Part shown: one piece after another, positions 45,532-54,352 of the stretch
Layout of the letters: each line of letters opens with the position of its first letter
How positions within the stretch are numbered: the stretch's first letter is position 1
Source: Haloarcula sp. CBA1127
GTDB taxonomy: Archaea; Halobacteriota; Halobacteria; Halobacteriales; Haloarculaceae
Assembly (NCBI RefSeq): GCF_001485575.1
Contig: NZ_BCNB01000006.1
Coordinates: 496,001 to 560,000 of the forward strand
Direction: 5' to 3'
Length of the DNA stretch: 64,000 nt
Notes under the pieces: generated by a model
What the model was told of the DNA's origin: nothing
The model's database searches: none
Seen by the model: only the letters and a program-made list of their open reading frames with translations
Translations under genes and position numbers: made by a program

Positions 45532-46380
45532 CTACACCGTCACACCACCGACAGCAGACGGGTCCCGCCGCTGGATGCCAGCCCGCCAGCGCAATTCTGC
45601 CCGCGAGACGTGACCGAACTCCGCCCGACGGTGACAGCCCGGACACAGCGAGACGACGTTGTCCAGCGTGTGTGCGTCTTGAACCGTCAGCGCCGGCATC
45701 GCGGCGAACAGCCGGACCGGCACGATATGGTGCACATCCGGGTTCCGCCCCAGTTCGGCGGCAGCAGTCCCACACAGCACGCAGGCGTGGTCGTCCCGCG
45801 CTAAAGCCAGCTCGCGTACTGCCCGCCATCCCGGCCCGTAGTCGCCGACGCCACCGCCGCGCCAGTTCGGATTGCCGTCACCAGTGAACGCCTCGGAGAG
45901 CCACGCAGCGTGGCAGTCGCGGCTGCAAAGGACGACTTCGCCAGTCACGTCGCTCGGATATCGCTCAACGGGGCTGTCACAGATGGAACAGTCAAAGTTG
46001 AGCTTTCCGCCGTTCCAGTTTGGATTTGCCGCATCGGAAATCTCTCGGCTGTGCCGCCACTCAGCGTTCTCGACACACTCCGGGCAGTAACATCCCTTCT
46101 TTTCTGATGGATAGTACTCGAAAACCGTGCCGCAATTGTCACAGGTCGTTTCTGCTTTCGCGCCGGAGTAATTTGGGTTGTCAGCCCCAGAAAAGGATAC
46201 CGCAGCGTCGCGACACTCGTCAGAGCAGTAGCGTTTCTCGTATTCAGAATGAAATCGGTCCGAACAGTGGTCACACTCCCTGTTTGGCAGACGTTCGCCG
46301 TGAGTGCTGCTGTGGTGAACGCGAAGTCCACGCTTCGAGTCAAACGTTCGGTCACAGGAGGGACAATCGTTGTTTCCCAT
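45532..46380 (-). CDS. HNH endonuclease with multiple zinc knuckles
   Basis: The protein has 282 residues. It begins with a C2H2 finger (CPSCDRTFDSKRGLRVHHSSTH), followed by MYM/FCS-like CxxC modules (CDHC, YCSDEC; CDNC, CPEC; CSIC, LCSRDC), with NPN(Y/W)xG repeats between them (GADNPNYSG, AANPNWNGG, GDGNPNWRG). A C-terminal HNH domain follows (CVLC...DVHHIVP...NVVSLCPGCH). These look like genome-invasion or defence-associated HNH proteins, which is inference. tRNA-His lies about 100 bases upstream. Confidence 0.9.
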   Translation of the reverse strand: MGNNDCPSCDRTFDSKRGLRVHHSSTHGERLPNRECDHCSDRFHSEYEKRYCSDECRDAAVSFSGADNPNYSGAKAETTCDNCGTVFEYYPSEKKGCYCPECVENAEWRHSREISDAANPNWNGGKLNFDCSICDSPVERYPSDVTGEVVLCSRDCHAAWLSEAFTGDGNPNWRGGGVGDYGPGWRAVRELALARDDHACVLCGTAAAELGRNPDVHHIVPVRLFAAMPALTVQDAHTLDNVVSLCPGCHRRAEFGHVSRAELRWRAGIQRRDPSAVGGVTV

Positions 46381-46484
46381 CGATAAGTACTGTTTATTTA
46401 CACTTCATAAAGAAATGGATGCAGAATGGAGATGTAAATTTGCGGAATTCTGAGAGTGTCGAAATCGCCGCGTAGAAAGTCTGA

Positions 46485-46556
46485 GTCCGGGCGCGGGAAT
46501 TGAACCCGCCTCTTAGCCACCACAAGGCTAAAGGATGCCACTACCCCAGCCCGGAC
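46485..46556 (-). tRNA. tRNA-His (anticodon GTG)
   Basis: The minus strand folds with acceptor (G-1)TCCGGGC/GCCCGGA(C73), so the additional 5' G is encoded in the gene. The anticodon stem TAGCC/GGCTA carries loop TTGTGGT (anticodon GTG), and the T arm is GCGGG/CCCGC with loop TTCAATT. The gene is 72 bases and has no intron. Confidence 0.95.
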
Positions 46557-46724
46557 ACGCTTGCTGAAGCATACGTAGATATTCCGCTGGAACAGAAATA
46601 CGTTACGAATCTGGAAACCAGTGGGTCGTGAGAGCGCGTGACAGCGGTGGAATATCGGACGCTGACCAGTCCATCGGCTGCTTCGGGATGCTTTTACACT
46701 GCCGACGCGTACAGATTGGCACGC

Positions 46725-47177
46725 GTGGCCATCACCGATAAGATCTACGTCAAGAACCACCAGCAACTCGCCTCCCAGTTAGAGACGAGTTTCCCGAAAG
46801 GGGCGTTCAAGGGGGCGACGCTGGATATTCTCTTTCAGGGCGAGGGGCTAGCAAAGCTCGACGAAGCTTCCAGAGAGCGGGTCCTCGATTTCGCCGAGGA
46901 CTTTCTGGACTGTGACTGTGAGGCCAACCCTCACTGTGGCTGTGCCGAACGGAAGTTCATCTCGTACCTGCTGGAGCTGCGCGAGCAAGGGATGGGGCCG
47001 GACGCAATCGTCGACGTGATGAGCGACGACTATATGCTGTATGCCTATCCGGGCGACGTGCTGTCGTTCCTCGATAACTCCGTCAGAACGTTAGAAGCCG
47101 TGGAAACCCTGGCCGACGTCGATGGGCGCGACGACGTGGCTGAAGACGTGCAACAGAAGCGCCAGCGGTTACTCTAG
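46725..47177 (+). CDS. Uncharacterised haloarchaeal protein (DUF5814-like)
   Basis: The protein has 150 residues from GTG 46725 (VAITDKIYVKNHQQLASQLETSF). A conserved region FDFAEDFLDCDCEANPHCGCAERKF has five cysteines, which suggests metal binding. The C-terminal half has DYMLYAYPGDVLSFLDNSVRTLEA. I recall the family as DUF5814, unverified. A T-rich element (46692-46697) about 30 bases upstream supports the leaderless GTG start. The 3' end overlaps the convergent ribbon-helix-helix gene by nine bases. Confidence 0.78.
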   Translation: MAITDKIYVKNHQQLASQLETSFPKGAFKGATLDILFQGEGLAKLDEASRERVLDFAEDFLDCDCEANPHCGCAERKFISYLLELREQGMGPDAIVDVMSDDYMLYAYPGDVLSFLDNSVRTLEAVETLADVDGRDDVAEDVQQKRQRLL

Positions 47178-47603
47178 GTCGTCAAAGCTGCCGATGCGAT
47201 AGGAGGCGTCCTCCTCTTCGCCCTGGTCGAGGTCTTCGAGGTGAATGACCTCGTCCTGGTCCATCTCGTCGAGTTGCTGGCGGAGTTTGGTGACGTAGCG
47301 CTTGTGTTCTTCCAGTTGTTCGCGGAGGTGCTCGGCTTCGAGTTCAAGCCGTTCGTGCTCGCGGACGAAGCTCTTCGGAACTTCGACTTTCGGCGGGAAG
47401 CTCTCGGTGCTGGTCTCAGTTGCGTCGTCCTCGAACTCGTGTTCCGGCGCGACTTTCACCTGGCCGTCGTGGGAAACGAGCGTGTCGACGTAGTCACGAA
47501 AAACTGCGGACAGCGAGATATCGCGCTCCTCAGCGATTTCGCGGAGGGTTTCGAATTTGTCCTCGCTGACGCGAAAGGAGATAGTCTTGTTTTTGTTGCC
47601 CAT
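47169..47603 (-). CDS. Ribbon-helix-helix protein with coiled coil
   Basis: The protein has 144 residues. The N-terminus MGNKNKTISFRVSEDKFETLREIAEERDISLSAVFRDYVDTLV (described in parts) reads as a CopG-like ribbon-helix-helix. A long Glu/Leu/Arg/Gln-rich helix follows (about 85-125; ERLELEAEHLREQLEEHK), then an acidic end. Transcription regulation or chromosome-associated function is inferred. The ATG at 47603 is chosen; the longer frame (to 47789) is not supported. Convergent nine-base overlap with the preceding gene. Confidence 0.85.
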   Translation of the reverse strand: MGNKNKTISFRVSEDKFETLREIAEERDISLSAVFRDYVDTLVSHDGQVKVAPEHEFEDDATETSTESFPPKVEVPKSFVREHERLELEAEHLREQLEEHKRYVTKLRQQLDEMDQDEVIHLEDLDQGEEEDASYRIGSFDDLE

Positions 47604-47736
47604 AGTTACGTACTGTTTTAGCAGCAACGTATTTAATCGTTTGTCAGACGCTACCGGACCTGTTCCTTTGTGACCGTCGCTGGCAGCAGTCGAACCGCTG
47701 TGATTTAACCGCCGGCCGACCTCGGTATCGGCAGAG

Positions 47737-48165
47737 ATGGCGACAGACATCGACGCAACTGGCCACCACTTCGGTATCATCGTCAGCAATCTGGACCGCG
47801 CGGTCGAGTTCTACCGGGACGTTCTGGGGCTTGACGTAGTGACTCGCTTTTCCGTCGGTGACGAGGCGTTTGGAGGCGCTGTCGACATTGAGGGAGCCAG
47901 CGCCGAGCTGGTCCACCTCGACGCCGGCAACGTGCGTCTGGAACTGGCGACCTACGAACCCAAGGGCGAGGAAATGCCCGACCCCGACCTCAATCGGCCG
48001 GGGGCGACCCATCCCGGGCTGGAAGTCGACGACCTCAACGCCGTCGCCGACCGCTTGCCCGACGACGTTGAGACACTCAGCGGCCCGCAGACGACCGAAA
48101 GCGGGACGACTATCATGTTCGTCGTCGACCCAGAGGGGAACCGAATCGAGCTACTGGAGCCGTAG
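47737..48165 (+). CDS. VOC/glyoxalase-like protein
   Basis: The protein has 142 residues with the vicinal-oxygen-chelate layout: HHFGIIVSNLDRAVEFYRDVLGLDV at the start, then repeated beta-alpha-beta-beta-beta units with VDPEGNRIELLEP at the end. Metal ligands are likely H10, E72-type and the terminal E. It may be a methylmalonyl-CoA epimerase- or glyoxalase-like enzyme; the substrate is unknown. Confidence 0.88.
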   Translation: MATDIDATGHHFGIIVSNLDRAVEFYRDVLGLDVVTRFSVGDEAFGGAVDIEGASAELVHLDAGNVRLELATYEPKGEEMPDPDLNRPGATHPGLEVDDLNAVADRLPDDVETLSGPQTTESGTTIMFVVDPEGNRIELLEP

Positions 48166-48211
48166 CAGCGGACCACTCACCAGCAGCAAAAAATAGACGA
48201 CTGCGCCGCGG

Positions 48212-48826
48212 TCAGTCTGCGCTGGCTTCGGCCTGCTCGTCCTGCAGACTCTCCAGCGCGCCGACGACTGACTGCCGATAGTTCTCGATTGACAGTTGCT
48301 CGTATTCCTCGTCAGCCATCGAGATATACTCGTCAGTGGCCGGGTCCTCCATGTCGGCTTCCTTGTACCGCTTGACCCGGTCAAGCGTTCGCTCGGCCGT
48401 TTCGACGACCCAGCGGTCCCGCGTTGCTTCGTCGACCTTCGAGATGGACTCGGGGCGAATCGAGACGTTCACTTCGCCCTCGTCGGTCTCGTAGGTGCGT
48501 GGCTTGCCGACGACGGCGACGTAGGCCGGCGGTTCCAGTTCGCGCAGCATCGACGCCGCGTCAGGCTGGTACTGCCCGGCGTACATGAAGAACGTGTCGC
48601 CGTTGGGGTCGACGACTCGTCCCTGCCAGTACTCGCTGTCCTCGCCGACGTCCTCGGTCTCGGTGAGGGTGCCGACCAGGAACACGCGGTTAGCGCGCTG
48701 GCCGGTCGGGAGGAGGACGTACACCGGCGCACGGTCGTCGTCGGATTCCTTGAACGTGTAGCTTGCGTCGTTGAACTCGCGTGCGAAGACGCGCCGTGCG
48801 ACCTCGCGGGTGGGTGTACTCGCCAT
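48212..48826 (-). CDS. rpap: RPA-associated protein (RPAP), OB-fold
   Basis: The protein has 204 residues. It matches haloarchaeal COG3390 RPA-associated proteins: REVARRVFAREFNDASYTFKESDD, APVYVLLPTGQRANRVFLVGTLTE, then an OB-fold-like stretch with VDPNGDTFFMYAGQYQP, and an acidic helical C-terminus. It forms a complex with the adjacent RPA. Its ATG immediately follows the RPA stop. In Haloferax volcanii RPA3-RPAP3 is organised in the same way; the size here (314 + 204) fits that pair best. Confidence 0.9.
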   Translation of the reverse strand: MASTPTREVARRVFAREFNDASYTFKESDDDRAPVYVLLPTGQRANRVFLVGTLTETEDVGEDSEYWQGRVVDPNGDTFFMYAGQYQPDAASMLRELEPPAYVAVVGKPRTYETDEGEVNVSIRPESISKVDEATRDRWVVETAERTLDRVKRYKEADMEDPATDEYISMADEEYEQLSIENYRQSVVGALESLQDEQAEASAD

Positions 48827-49771
48827 TTAGATCGACCTCGCTTTGATGAGAATCTCGTCTGCATCCACGGCTCCGGTCAGTCGCTCCTGCTCATCGGCGA
48901 GCAAGTAGCGGCCGAAGGTCGGACCGCGAACGCGGTAATACCGGCCGAGGATTTTCTGTCGCATCTCGTCGGCGACGACGGTGGTGTCGAGCGCGTCCAT
49001 CGCCATCTCCTTCGCCTCTTCGAGGGCGATGCCGGTCAACTCCTCGGTCGCGTCCTCGTCGAAGATGACCTCGGTGACCTCCTCGCCGTCATCGAGGACG
49101 CCCTTGATTCGGAGGTCGAACTCGCCTTCGACCTCGCCGTGTTCGCTACAGCGGCCGTTCTGGAGGACGCGCGTGCAGTCGTCCTCCGGACAGCGCTTGA
49201 TGAGGCCGGAGCCCGACTGGATGTCGACCAACGCGCCGTCGGCCTCGACGCTGTCGTCGCCGACTTCGATTGCCTCGTCGAGTTCCTCAATGGTTGTCGT
49301 CCGGTTGAGCTTCACGGAGAAGCGACCCTGGTACTCGTCGGTAACGACGTTTCGCAAGGCGTAGGACTTGCCCTCTTCGAGTGACGGGAGGTCGGACTTC
49401 GACCACTTCGTGAACTTGATTGTGCCCGTTTCATCGCCCAGCAGGCCGACCTGCGCGACGGCATCGGCGCGTGGCTCCCAGAGTTCGACGACCGTCGCGC
49501 GGACGTCGACCCACTCCTCGGGGGCGTCGACATCAGCAACGTCCACCTGCTCGTTGCCGCCGCCGTCGCCGCCACCTAGTTGGTCGCGGTCCATGCCGGC
49601 CTCGTCGAGGTACGTGTTGACGACGCTCCGGCGTGCCTCACTGATCGGGACCTGATAATCGTTCACCAGCGTATCGAGACGGTCGACAACGTCGTCGACG
49701 TCAATCTCTAGCTGGTCGGAAAACTGCTCGTGTATCTCTGTCGCGTGGGTACGCAAATCTGACTCAGTCAT
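48827..49771 (-). CDS. rpa3: Replication protein A (RPA3-type single-strand DNA-binding protein)
   Basis: The protein has 314 residues. An N-terminal helical region is followed by OB-fold(s) (WVDVRATVVELWEPR, TGTIKFTKWSKSDLP), then a zinc motif (CPEDDC...CSEH), and another fold to the end. It binds single-stranded DNA during replication and repair. The length (about 311 in Haloferax RPA3) suggests the RPA3 paralogue, not RPA1. The downstream stop-start junction with rpap is immediate, so the two are translationally coupled. Confidence 0.9.
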   Translation of the reverse strand: MTESDLRTHATEIHEQFSDQLEIDVDDVVDRLDTLVNDYQVPISEARRSVVNTYLDEAGMDRDQLGGGDGGGNEQVDVADVDAPEEWVDVRATVVELWEPRADAVAQVGLLGDETGTIKFTKWSKSDLPSLEEGKSYALRNVVTDEYQGRFSVKLNRTTTIEELDEAIEVGDDSVEADGALVDIQSGSGLIKRCPEDDCTRVLQNGRCSEHGEVEGEFDLRIKGVLDDGEEVTEVIFDEDATEELTGIALEEAKEMAMDALDTTVVADEMRQKILGRYYRVRGPTFGRYLLADEQERLTGAVDADEILIKARSI

Positions 49772-49943
49772 TGGCTTTCACTGTCTCCGCCTAGTTTTCG
49801 TTGGGAGACAATCGACGGTTGGTCGCCTTTGGTTATAAACACTCGCCCAGCGGAGTGAAAGTGAATGTGGATATCAGACCCCTGGAGTCACGTCGTGAGA
49901 GTCACGCGAGAAGATTGATTTGTGGCCGGGCACAACGGTCAGT

Positions 49944-50228
49944 ATGGCCGACGACGACCGACTCGCACGGTTCATCCGGGATACCTTGCGGTCGGCCGAG
50001 CAGCAACTCTCCGATGCGAAGAAGGCCTACAAGAACGGCAAGCGGTCGGCAGAGGCCGGCCTGCCAAGAGACGAGGAAGGGCGGGCCCGAATCGTCTGTC
50101 GCCGCCACGCCGAGTACCGCGCGGTGTCGATGGACGAGCAACGGCGGCCAGTCTGCTACGACGCAGAGAGTCCGGACTGTCAGGGCTGTGTCGAAGACAT
50201 CAGGGACGGGACGATAGAAACGTGGTAA
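49944..50228 (+). CDS. Small Cys-rich haloarchaeal protein (DUF7091-like)
   Basis: The protein has 94 residues. A basic/helical start (LARFIRDTLRSAEQQLSDAKKAYKNGKRSAEAGLP) precedes a cluster with CRRHAEY, CYD, and CQGC, which looks like a zinc site. I recall the family as DUF7091, unverified. No motif gives a function. It lies 82 bases before a sugar-nucleotidyltransferase gene on the same strand. Confidence 0.72.
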   Translation: MADDDRLARFIRDTLRSAEQQLSDAKKAYKNGKRSAEAGLPRDEEGRARIVCRRHAEYRAVSMDEQRRPVCYDAESPDCQGCVEDIRDGTIETW

Positions 50229-50310
50229 CTCGCTGACGGCAGTGGGTTCGGCTGGTCTCCACCTCGGTCGCCAGTACAACACTTTAGCACTGGCTGGGCA
50301 AAACCCGAGT

Positions 50311-51306
50311 ATGGAGCGACCAATTGTCGCGCTCGTCCTGGCCGGGGGAACCGGCACGCGCCTGTATCCAGCAAGTCGGAGCGACCGCCCCAAACAGTTT
50401 CTCTCGTTCGGGCAGGCGGAGTCACTACTCGCCGAGACTGTCAGTCGGGTTGGGTTCGCCGACGAAACCTACGTGCTGACTCGGGAGTCATTCGCCGACG
50501 GGGTCCGAGAGCGCGTCCCAAATGCGGCGGTCCTAACCGAACCGGAATCAAAAGACACCGGGCCGGCACTGGCGTACGCGGCCCACCGCATCCGCGAGCA
50601 GGTCGGCGACTGTGTGCTGCTGTGTCTCCCGAGCGACCACCGGATTTCAGGGCCGTTTGAGACAGTCGCACGGACGGCCGCGCGGGCCGCAGTGGAAACC
50701 GAGGGGCTCGTCACCGTCGGCATCGAACCGGACCGGCCGGCGACCGGCTACGGCTACATCAAGCCAGGGCCGTCCGAGAACGGCTTCGCGCCGGTCGAGA
50801 CGTTCCACGAGAAACCCGACCGGGAGACCGCGACGGAGTACGTCCGGGAGGGATTCTACTGGAACGCTGGCCTGTTCGCGTGGACGCCGACAGCCCTCCT
50901 GTCCGCTGCCGCGTCCTCGCCGCTTGCACCGATGGTCGAGCGACTCGACGACGGGGACCACGACGCCGCATTCGACGCCGTCGACCCGGTGAGTGTCGAT
51001 TACGCTGTACTCGAAGACGCCGAGAACGCCTTCGTCGTTCCGGCGGCGCTGGACTGGGACGACCTGGGGTCGTGGGATGCCTTCGAGCGCGTCCTCGACG
51101 GCCAAGACGGAAACGCGGTGCTGGGCGAGGCAGCTACTATCGACGCCGAGGGGAACGTGCTGGCGAGCGACGGCCACGTCAGCGCGGTCGGCGTCGAAGA
51201 CCTCGTCGTGGCGTCATTCGACGACCGGACGCTCGTGGTCCCGAAAGACGAGGCCCAGCGGGTCCGAGAAGTGGTCGCAGAACTGCGGGACGTCGGGCGG
51301 TTCTGA
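50311..51306 (+). CDS. Mannose-1-phosphate guanylyltransferase-like nucleotidyltransferase
   Basis: The protein has 331 residues. The nucleotide-binding loop LVLAGGTGTRLYPASRSDRPKQF (split) is the signature of NDP-sugar pyrophosphorylases, and the SDH / FHEKPDRETA / FYWNAGLF motifs are those of mannose-1-phosphate guanylyltransferases (ManC type). It makes GDP-mannose for glycans. The ATG at 50311 is preferred over the longer frame starting at 50242. Confidence 0.9.
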   Translation: MERPIVALVLAGGTGTRLYPASRSDRPKQFLSFGQAESLLAETVSRVGFADETYVLTRESFADGVRERVPNAAVLTEPESKDTGPALAYAAHRIREQVGDCVLLCLPSDHRISGPFETVARTAARAAVETEGLVTVGIEPDRPATGYGYIKPGPSENGFAPVETFHEKPDRETATEYVREGFYWNAGLFAWTPTALLSAAASSPLAPMVERLDDGDHDAAFDAVDPVSVDYAVLEDAENAFVVPAALDWDDLGSWDAFERVLDGQDGNAVLGEAATIDAEGNVLASDGHVSAVGVEDLVVASFDDRTLVVPKDEAQRVREVVAELRDVGRF

Positions 51307-51327
51307 GTGGGCCGACGGCCGGAACTA

Positions 51328-52110
51328 TTAGCTCTGCATCGCCCCGCCGTCAACGGGCAGGGCCGTTCCAGTGACGTATGAGGACCGGGGCGAGGAGAGG
51401 AAGGCGACGACGTCCCCGAGTTCTTCCGGTCGGCCGACACGCTGCAGCGGGGCGTCAGCCCAAGATTCGATGCCCTCCTGGTATGAGGCGTACTCGCCCC
51501 GCTCGACGGCTGCTTCGACGAGTTCCTCGATGCGTGGTGTCTCGTGTGCGCCGGGGAGGACGGCGTTGACGCGGACTTCCGGCGCAAACTCGTTAGCCTG
51601 TGTCTTCATCAGGCCGATAACAGCGCGGCGGACAGCGTTCGAAAGCACTAGGTCGTCGATGGCTTCCCGGACAGAGCGGGAGGTGATATTGACGATAGTG
51701 CCAGCATCAGAGTCCCTGAGGTGTGGGTATGCGGCCCGGGTGGTCCAGACAACACTCATCACGAGCAGGTCGTAGGCGCTGTACCACTCTCGCTCGGTCG
51801 TCTCCATGAACGGTCCAGGGGCCGGACCGCCGGCGCTGGTGACGACATGGTCGAGGCTGCCGAAGCTGTCGACAGTTTCCTCGACAAGTGCCTCGACCTG
51901 GTCGGGGTCAGTGATATCAGCCTCAACGGCCAGCACGTCGCCGTCGCCGACCGCTTCGAGCCGGTCCCGTGCCTCGTCGACGTGTTCCGGCGTCCGGCCA
52001 CAGACCGCTACGTTGGCACCGTCCGCAGCGAGGGCTTCGGCGCTCGCAAGTCCAAGTCCGCTCGTTGCGGCGGTACACAGCGCTGCGTTGCCATCGAGTT
52101 CGAGGTCCAT
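51328..52110 (-). CDS. SDR-fold protein lacking the catalytic Tyr-Lys pair
   Basis: The protein has 260 residues. The Rossmann N-terminus is LCTAATSGLG, where the first Gly of the usual TGxxxGxG is Ala, and VNAVLPG later is SDR-like. At the catalytic position LSNAVRRAV replaces YxxxK: the Tyr position is Ser and the Lys position is Arg. It may be a divergent oxidoreductase of the type that uses other residues, or a non-enzymatic binding protein. I chose ATG 52110; an upstream GTG (52137) is possible. It is convergent with the guanylyltransferase gene. Confidence 0.82.
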   Translation of the reverse strand: MDLELDGNAALCTAATSGLGLASAEALAADGANVAVCGRTPEHVDEARDRLEAVGDGDVLAVEADITDPDQVEALVEETVDSFGSLDHVVTSAGGPAPGPFMETTEREWYSAYDLLVMSVVWTTRAAYPHLRDSDAGTIVNITSRSVREAIDDLVLSNAVRRAVIGLMKTQANEFAPEVRVNAVLPGAHETPRIEELVEAAVERGEYASYQEGIESWADAPLQRVGRPEELGDVVAFLSSPRSSYVTGTALPVDGGAMQS

Positions 52111-52173
52111 ATCCACAGGAAGGACCGACTGGCTCAAAGAAGTCCCGCTCGCAAACTGTCCAACCGGTGTGTC

Positions 52174-52626
52174 CTAGCTGCCCCAGAAGTTGTCCCGACT
52201 CCCGAGACGCCGGCCGTCATCATCAGCATTGTCCTCCGTCTCGTCAGCGTCGGCGTCGTTTTCTTCGGTTTCAGACTCGGAGAGGTCTTCGTCCATCTCC
52301 AGTCGCTCGACTTCCTCAGCCCGGGCGTGGTTCGAGTGGACGTTCGTCACCTTGACCAGCGAGCGAGCCGGGGGGAGGACGCCGTCGACCATGATGATGA
52401 AGCCGTCCTCGGTCCGACCAACACCGGCACCGCTCTCGTGGATGTCCTCGACGTCGACAGTGACTTCCTCGCCCATCTTGACCGGCTGGCTCTTGAGCTC
52501 CGAGATCGGCTGGTTGTAGTGATTGCACCACTCGGCGCCGCCACGGTCGCCGTAGTGGGTACAGCCCATCCCCTGAATTCGTTCGGTGAATTCGGGACAG
52601 TCGTCTGCGAGCGGACAATCGGCCAT
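52174..52626 (-). CDS. TRAM-domain protein with N-terminal cysteine cluster
   Basis: The protein has 150 residues. The N-terminus (MADCPLADDCPEFTERIQGMGCTHYGDRGGAEWC, described in parts) has four cysteines that may bind a metal. A TRAM domain (about 50-115; GEEVTVDVEDIHESGAGVGRTEDGFIIMVDGVLPP, in pieces) is an RNA-binding beta-barrel. The C-terminal tail is acidic. Archaeal TRAM proteins act as RNA chaperones. The ATG at 52626 is chosen. Confidence 0.9.
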   Translation of the reverse strand: MADCPLADDCPEFTERIQGMGCTHYGDRGGAEWCNHYNQPISELKSQPVKMGEEVTVDVEDIHESGAGVGRTEDGFIIMVDGVLPPARSLVKVTNVHSNHARAEEVERLEMDEDLSESETEENDADADETEDNADDDGRRLGSRDNFWGS

Positions 52627-52771
52627 ATCAGGGGATAACGTGGCCGCTGGCAAAACGCTTGCGACCCCGTGTCCGAGGCGCACAGCCTGTTATTACGTTT
52701 GAGATTTTCACCGGCACACACTTTACCGCCACTCGCTGGTTGTCGCGTAGCATTCGGCAACACCCAGAGCT

Positions 52772-54220
52772 ATGAGAACGCAGCTGTTTGCAGGACTGGT
52801 CTGTCTCCTTCTGGTTTGCACGTCTCCGGTCGCCCTCGGTGTCGAATCGGGGCCACCAGCGCAGGGCAGTGCCGACCGCGACAGTTCGATTACTGTCCAG
52901 TACACAATCGACAGAGAGCCGAACCAGACCGGTCAGGCCCGGGTAACCGCGACGATTGAGCGACCACGGTACGTCACCGGACTATCGGTACGGACGCCGG
53001 GAGGAGCGACAGTCCTCCGGGCCGACGGGCTCCAGTCCGATGGCGACCGCTGGCGTCTCAGCGGTGCTACTGAGAGAGCACGACTGACCTACACCGTGCC
53101 AGTCGGACTCTCGACGACGTTCGGCCAGCGGACCGCCGACACCCGCAACTGGACGCTGCTTGCCAGACAGGAGGTGTCACTGCGTGCCCACTGGCGCTGG
53201 CGCGTCGGGCCGCGGCCCACATGGAACGAATCGCTCGCACTCGCGCCCGGGCAAAGCGGTGTCGCCGGGCGTACGGCCGCCTACATCGGCCCCCACGAGA
53301 CAGAAACGAGAACGGTCGATGGCGACCGGATCACGCTCATTGTCCCGTCGGGTTCGGAGCTGCGACCCAACCGAACCGCCGTTCTGGACGCCATCAGCCA
53401 TGCGAAACGTGCCTCAACCGCCGGAACGGACCACGACCACATCCGCGTGTTTGTCGCGCCGAATGAACTTGCACCGGGTGGGTACACCCCGTCGAACGGC
53501 GCGTCGGATGTCATCGTCAACGCCGGCGAACCCGTCCGATCCCCGGTCAACGTCTGGGTCCACGAATACCGCCACACGCGACAGACCTTCGAAACAGCGC
53601 CAGGGATGGACTGGCTCAGCGAGGGAAGCGCGGACTACCACACCGCGGCCCTCACGTACAGCGCGGGCGGCATCGATGCAGACCAGTTCCATGAGCGGGT
53701 GACGACCGAGCGCCACGAAAGCGCCGATCTGACACGGCCCGATACCTGGGACGGACCGGGCGCACAGTACCACAAAGGAACGCGTGTCGTCGCGGCCATC
53801 GACGCCCGTCTCCGGCAAGCGACTGACGGCACCCGAACGTTCGAAGCGGTCCTCGACAGACTGACCCGACACGACGACCACATCACCCTCGCGCTGTTCG
53901 CCGAGACGGTGTCGGCTGTCGCCGGAGGTGAACTCAATGCGTTTGTTCGACAGGCTGTCACTGGCACCGCGCCGTCGGTCCCGGCCGAGACACTCACGGA
54001 CCGCGACCTGCGGCGAAGCGGCGCAGCAGATACGACCGGCCGGCGGACGAATTTCGCGCCGTCGGGCGATAGCAGTGCGACCACAGCGACCACCGCCGGT
54101 GACGGTCCCAGACACGTCGCCGATACCACGCGGCCCGTCACGGACCGCCACGGGGAGTGGACCGTGCTCGGGACGCTCGGCCTGCTGTCGGTGTTGCTGG
54201 TTCGTCGCCAGCGACCGTAA
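52772..54220 (+). CDS. Secreted gluzincin-like protein with C-terminal anchor
   Basis: The protein has 482 residues. It has an N-terminal signal peptide (residues 1-25, ending near AL/GVESG), a beta-rich exodomain, and HEYRH at residues 264-268 followed by WLSEGSADY with E284. This is the HExxH...E layout of gluzincin peptidases (M1/M61-like). A low-complexity Thr/Ala-rich stretch leads to a C-terminal hydrophobic segment (LGTLGLLSVLLVRRQRP) typical of haloarchaeal cell-surface anchors. It is probably an outer-surface metallopeptidase; substrate unknown. Confidence 0.85.
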   Translation: MRTQLFAGLVCLLLVCTSPVALGVESGPPAQGSADRDSSITVQYTIDREPNQTGQARVTATIERPRYVTGLSVRTPGGATVLRADGLQSDGDRWRLSGATERARLTYTVPVGLSTTFGQRTADTRNWTLLARQEVSLRAHWRWRVGPRPTWNESLALAPGQSGVAGRTAAYIGPHETETRTVDGDRITLIVPSGSELRPNRTAVLDAISHAKRASTAGTDHDHIRVFVAPNELAPGGYTPSNGASDVIVNAGEPVRSPVNVWVHEYRHTRQTFETAPGMDWLSEGSADYHTAALTYSAGGIDADQFHERVTTERHESADLTRPDTWDGPGAQYHKGTRVVAAIDARLRQATDGTRTFEAVLDRLTRHDDHITLALFAETVSAVAGGELNAFVRQAVTGTAPSVPAETLTDRDLRRSGAADTTGRRTNFAPSGDSSATTATTAGDGPRHVADTTRPVTDRHGEWTVLGTLGLLSVLLVRRQRP

Positions 54221-54352
54221 TGCGTCGAGAGTCGTTTCGGTTGCGCTGCAGAATGCCACGGCCAGCCATTGCAGCCGAGCACCAACGCGGTGGTCTATGC
54301 CGAATATGTTTTTCCACAACTGTCATGCCGGCCGCTTACCTGTCACCTGACA

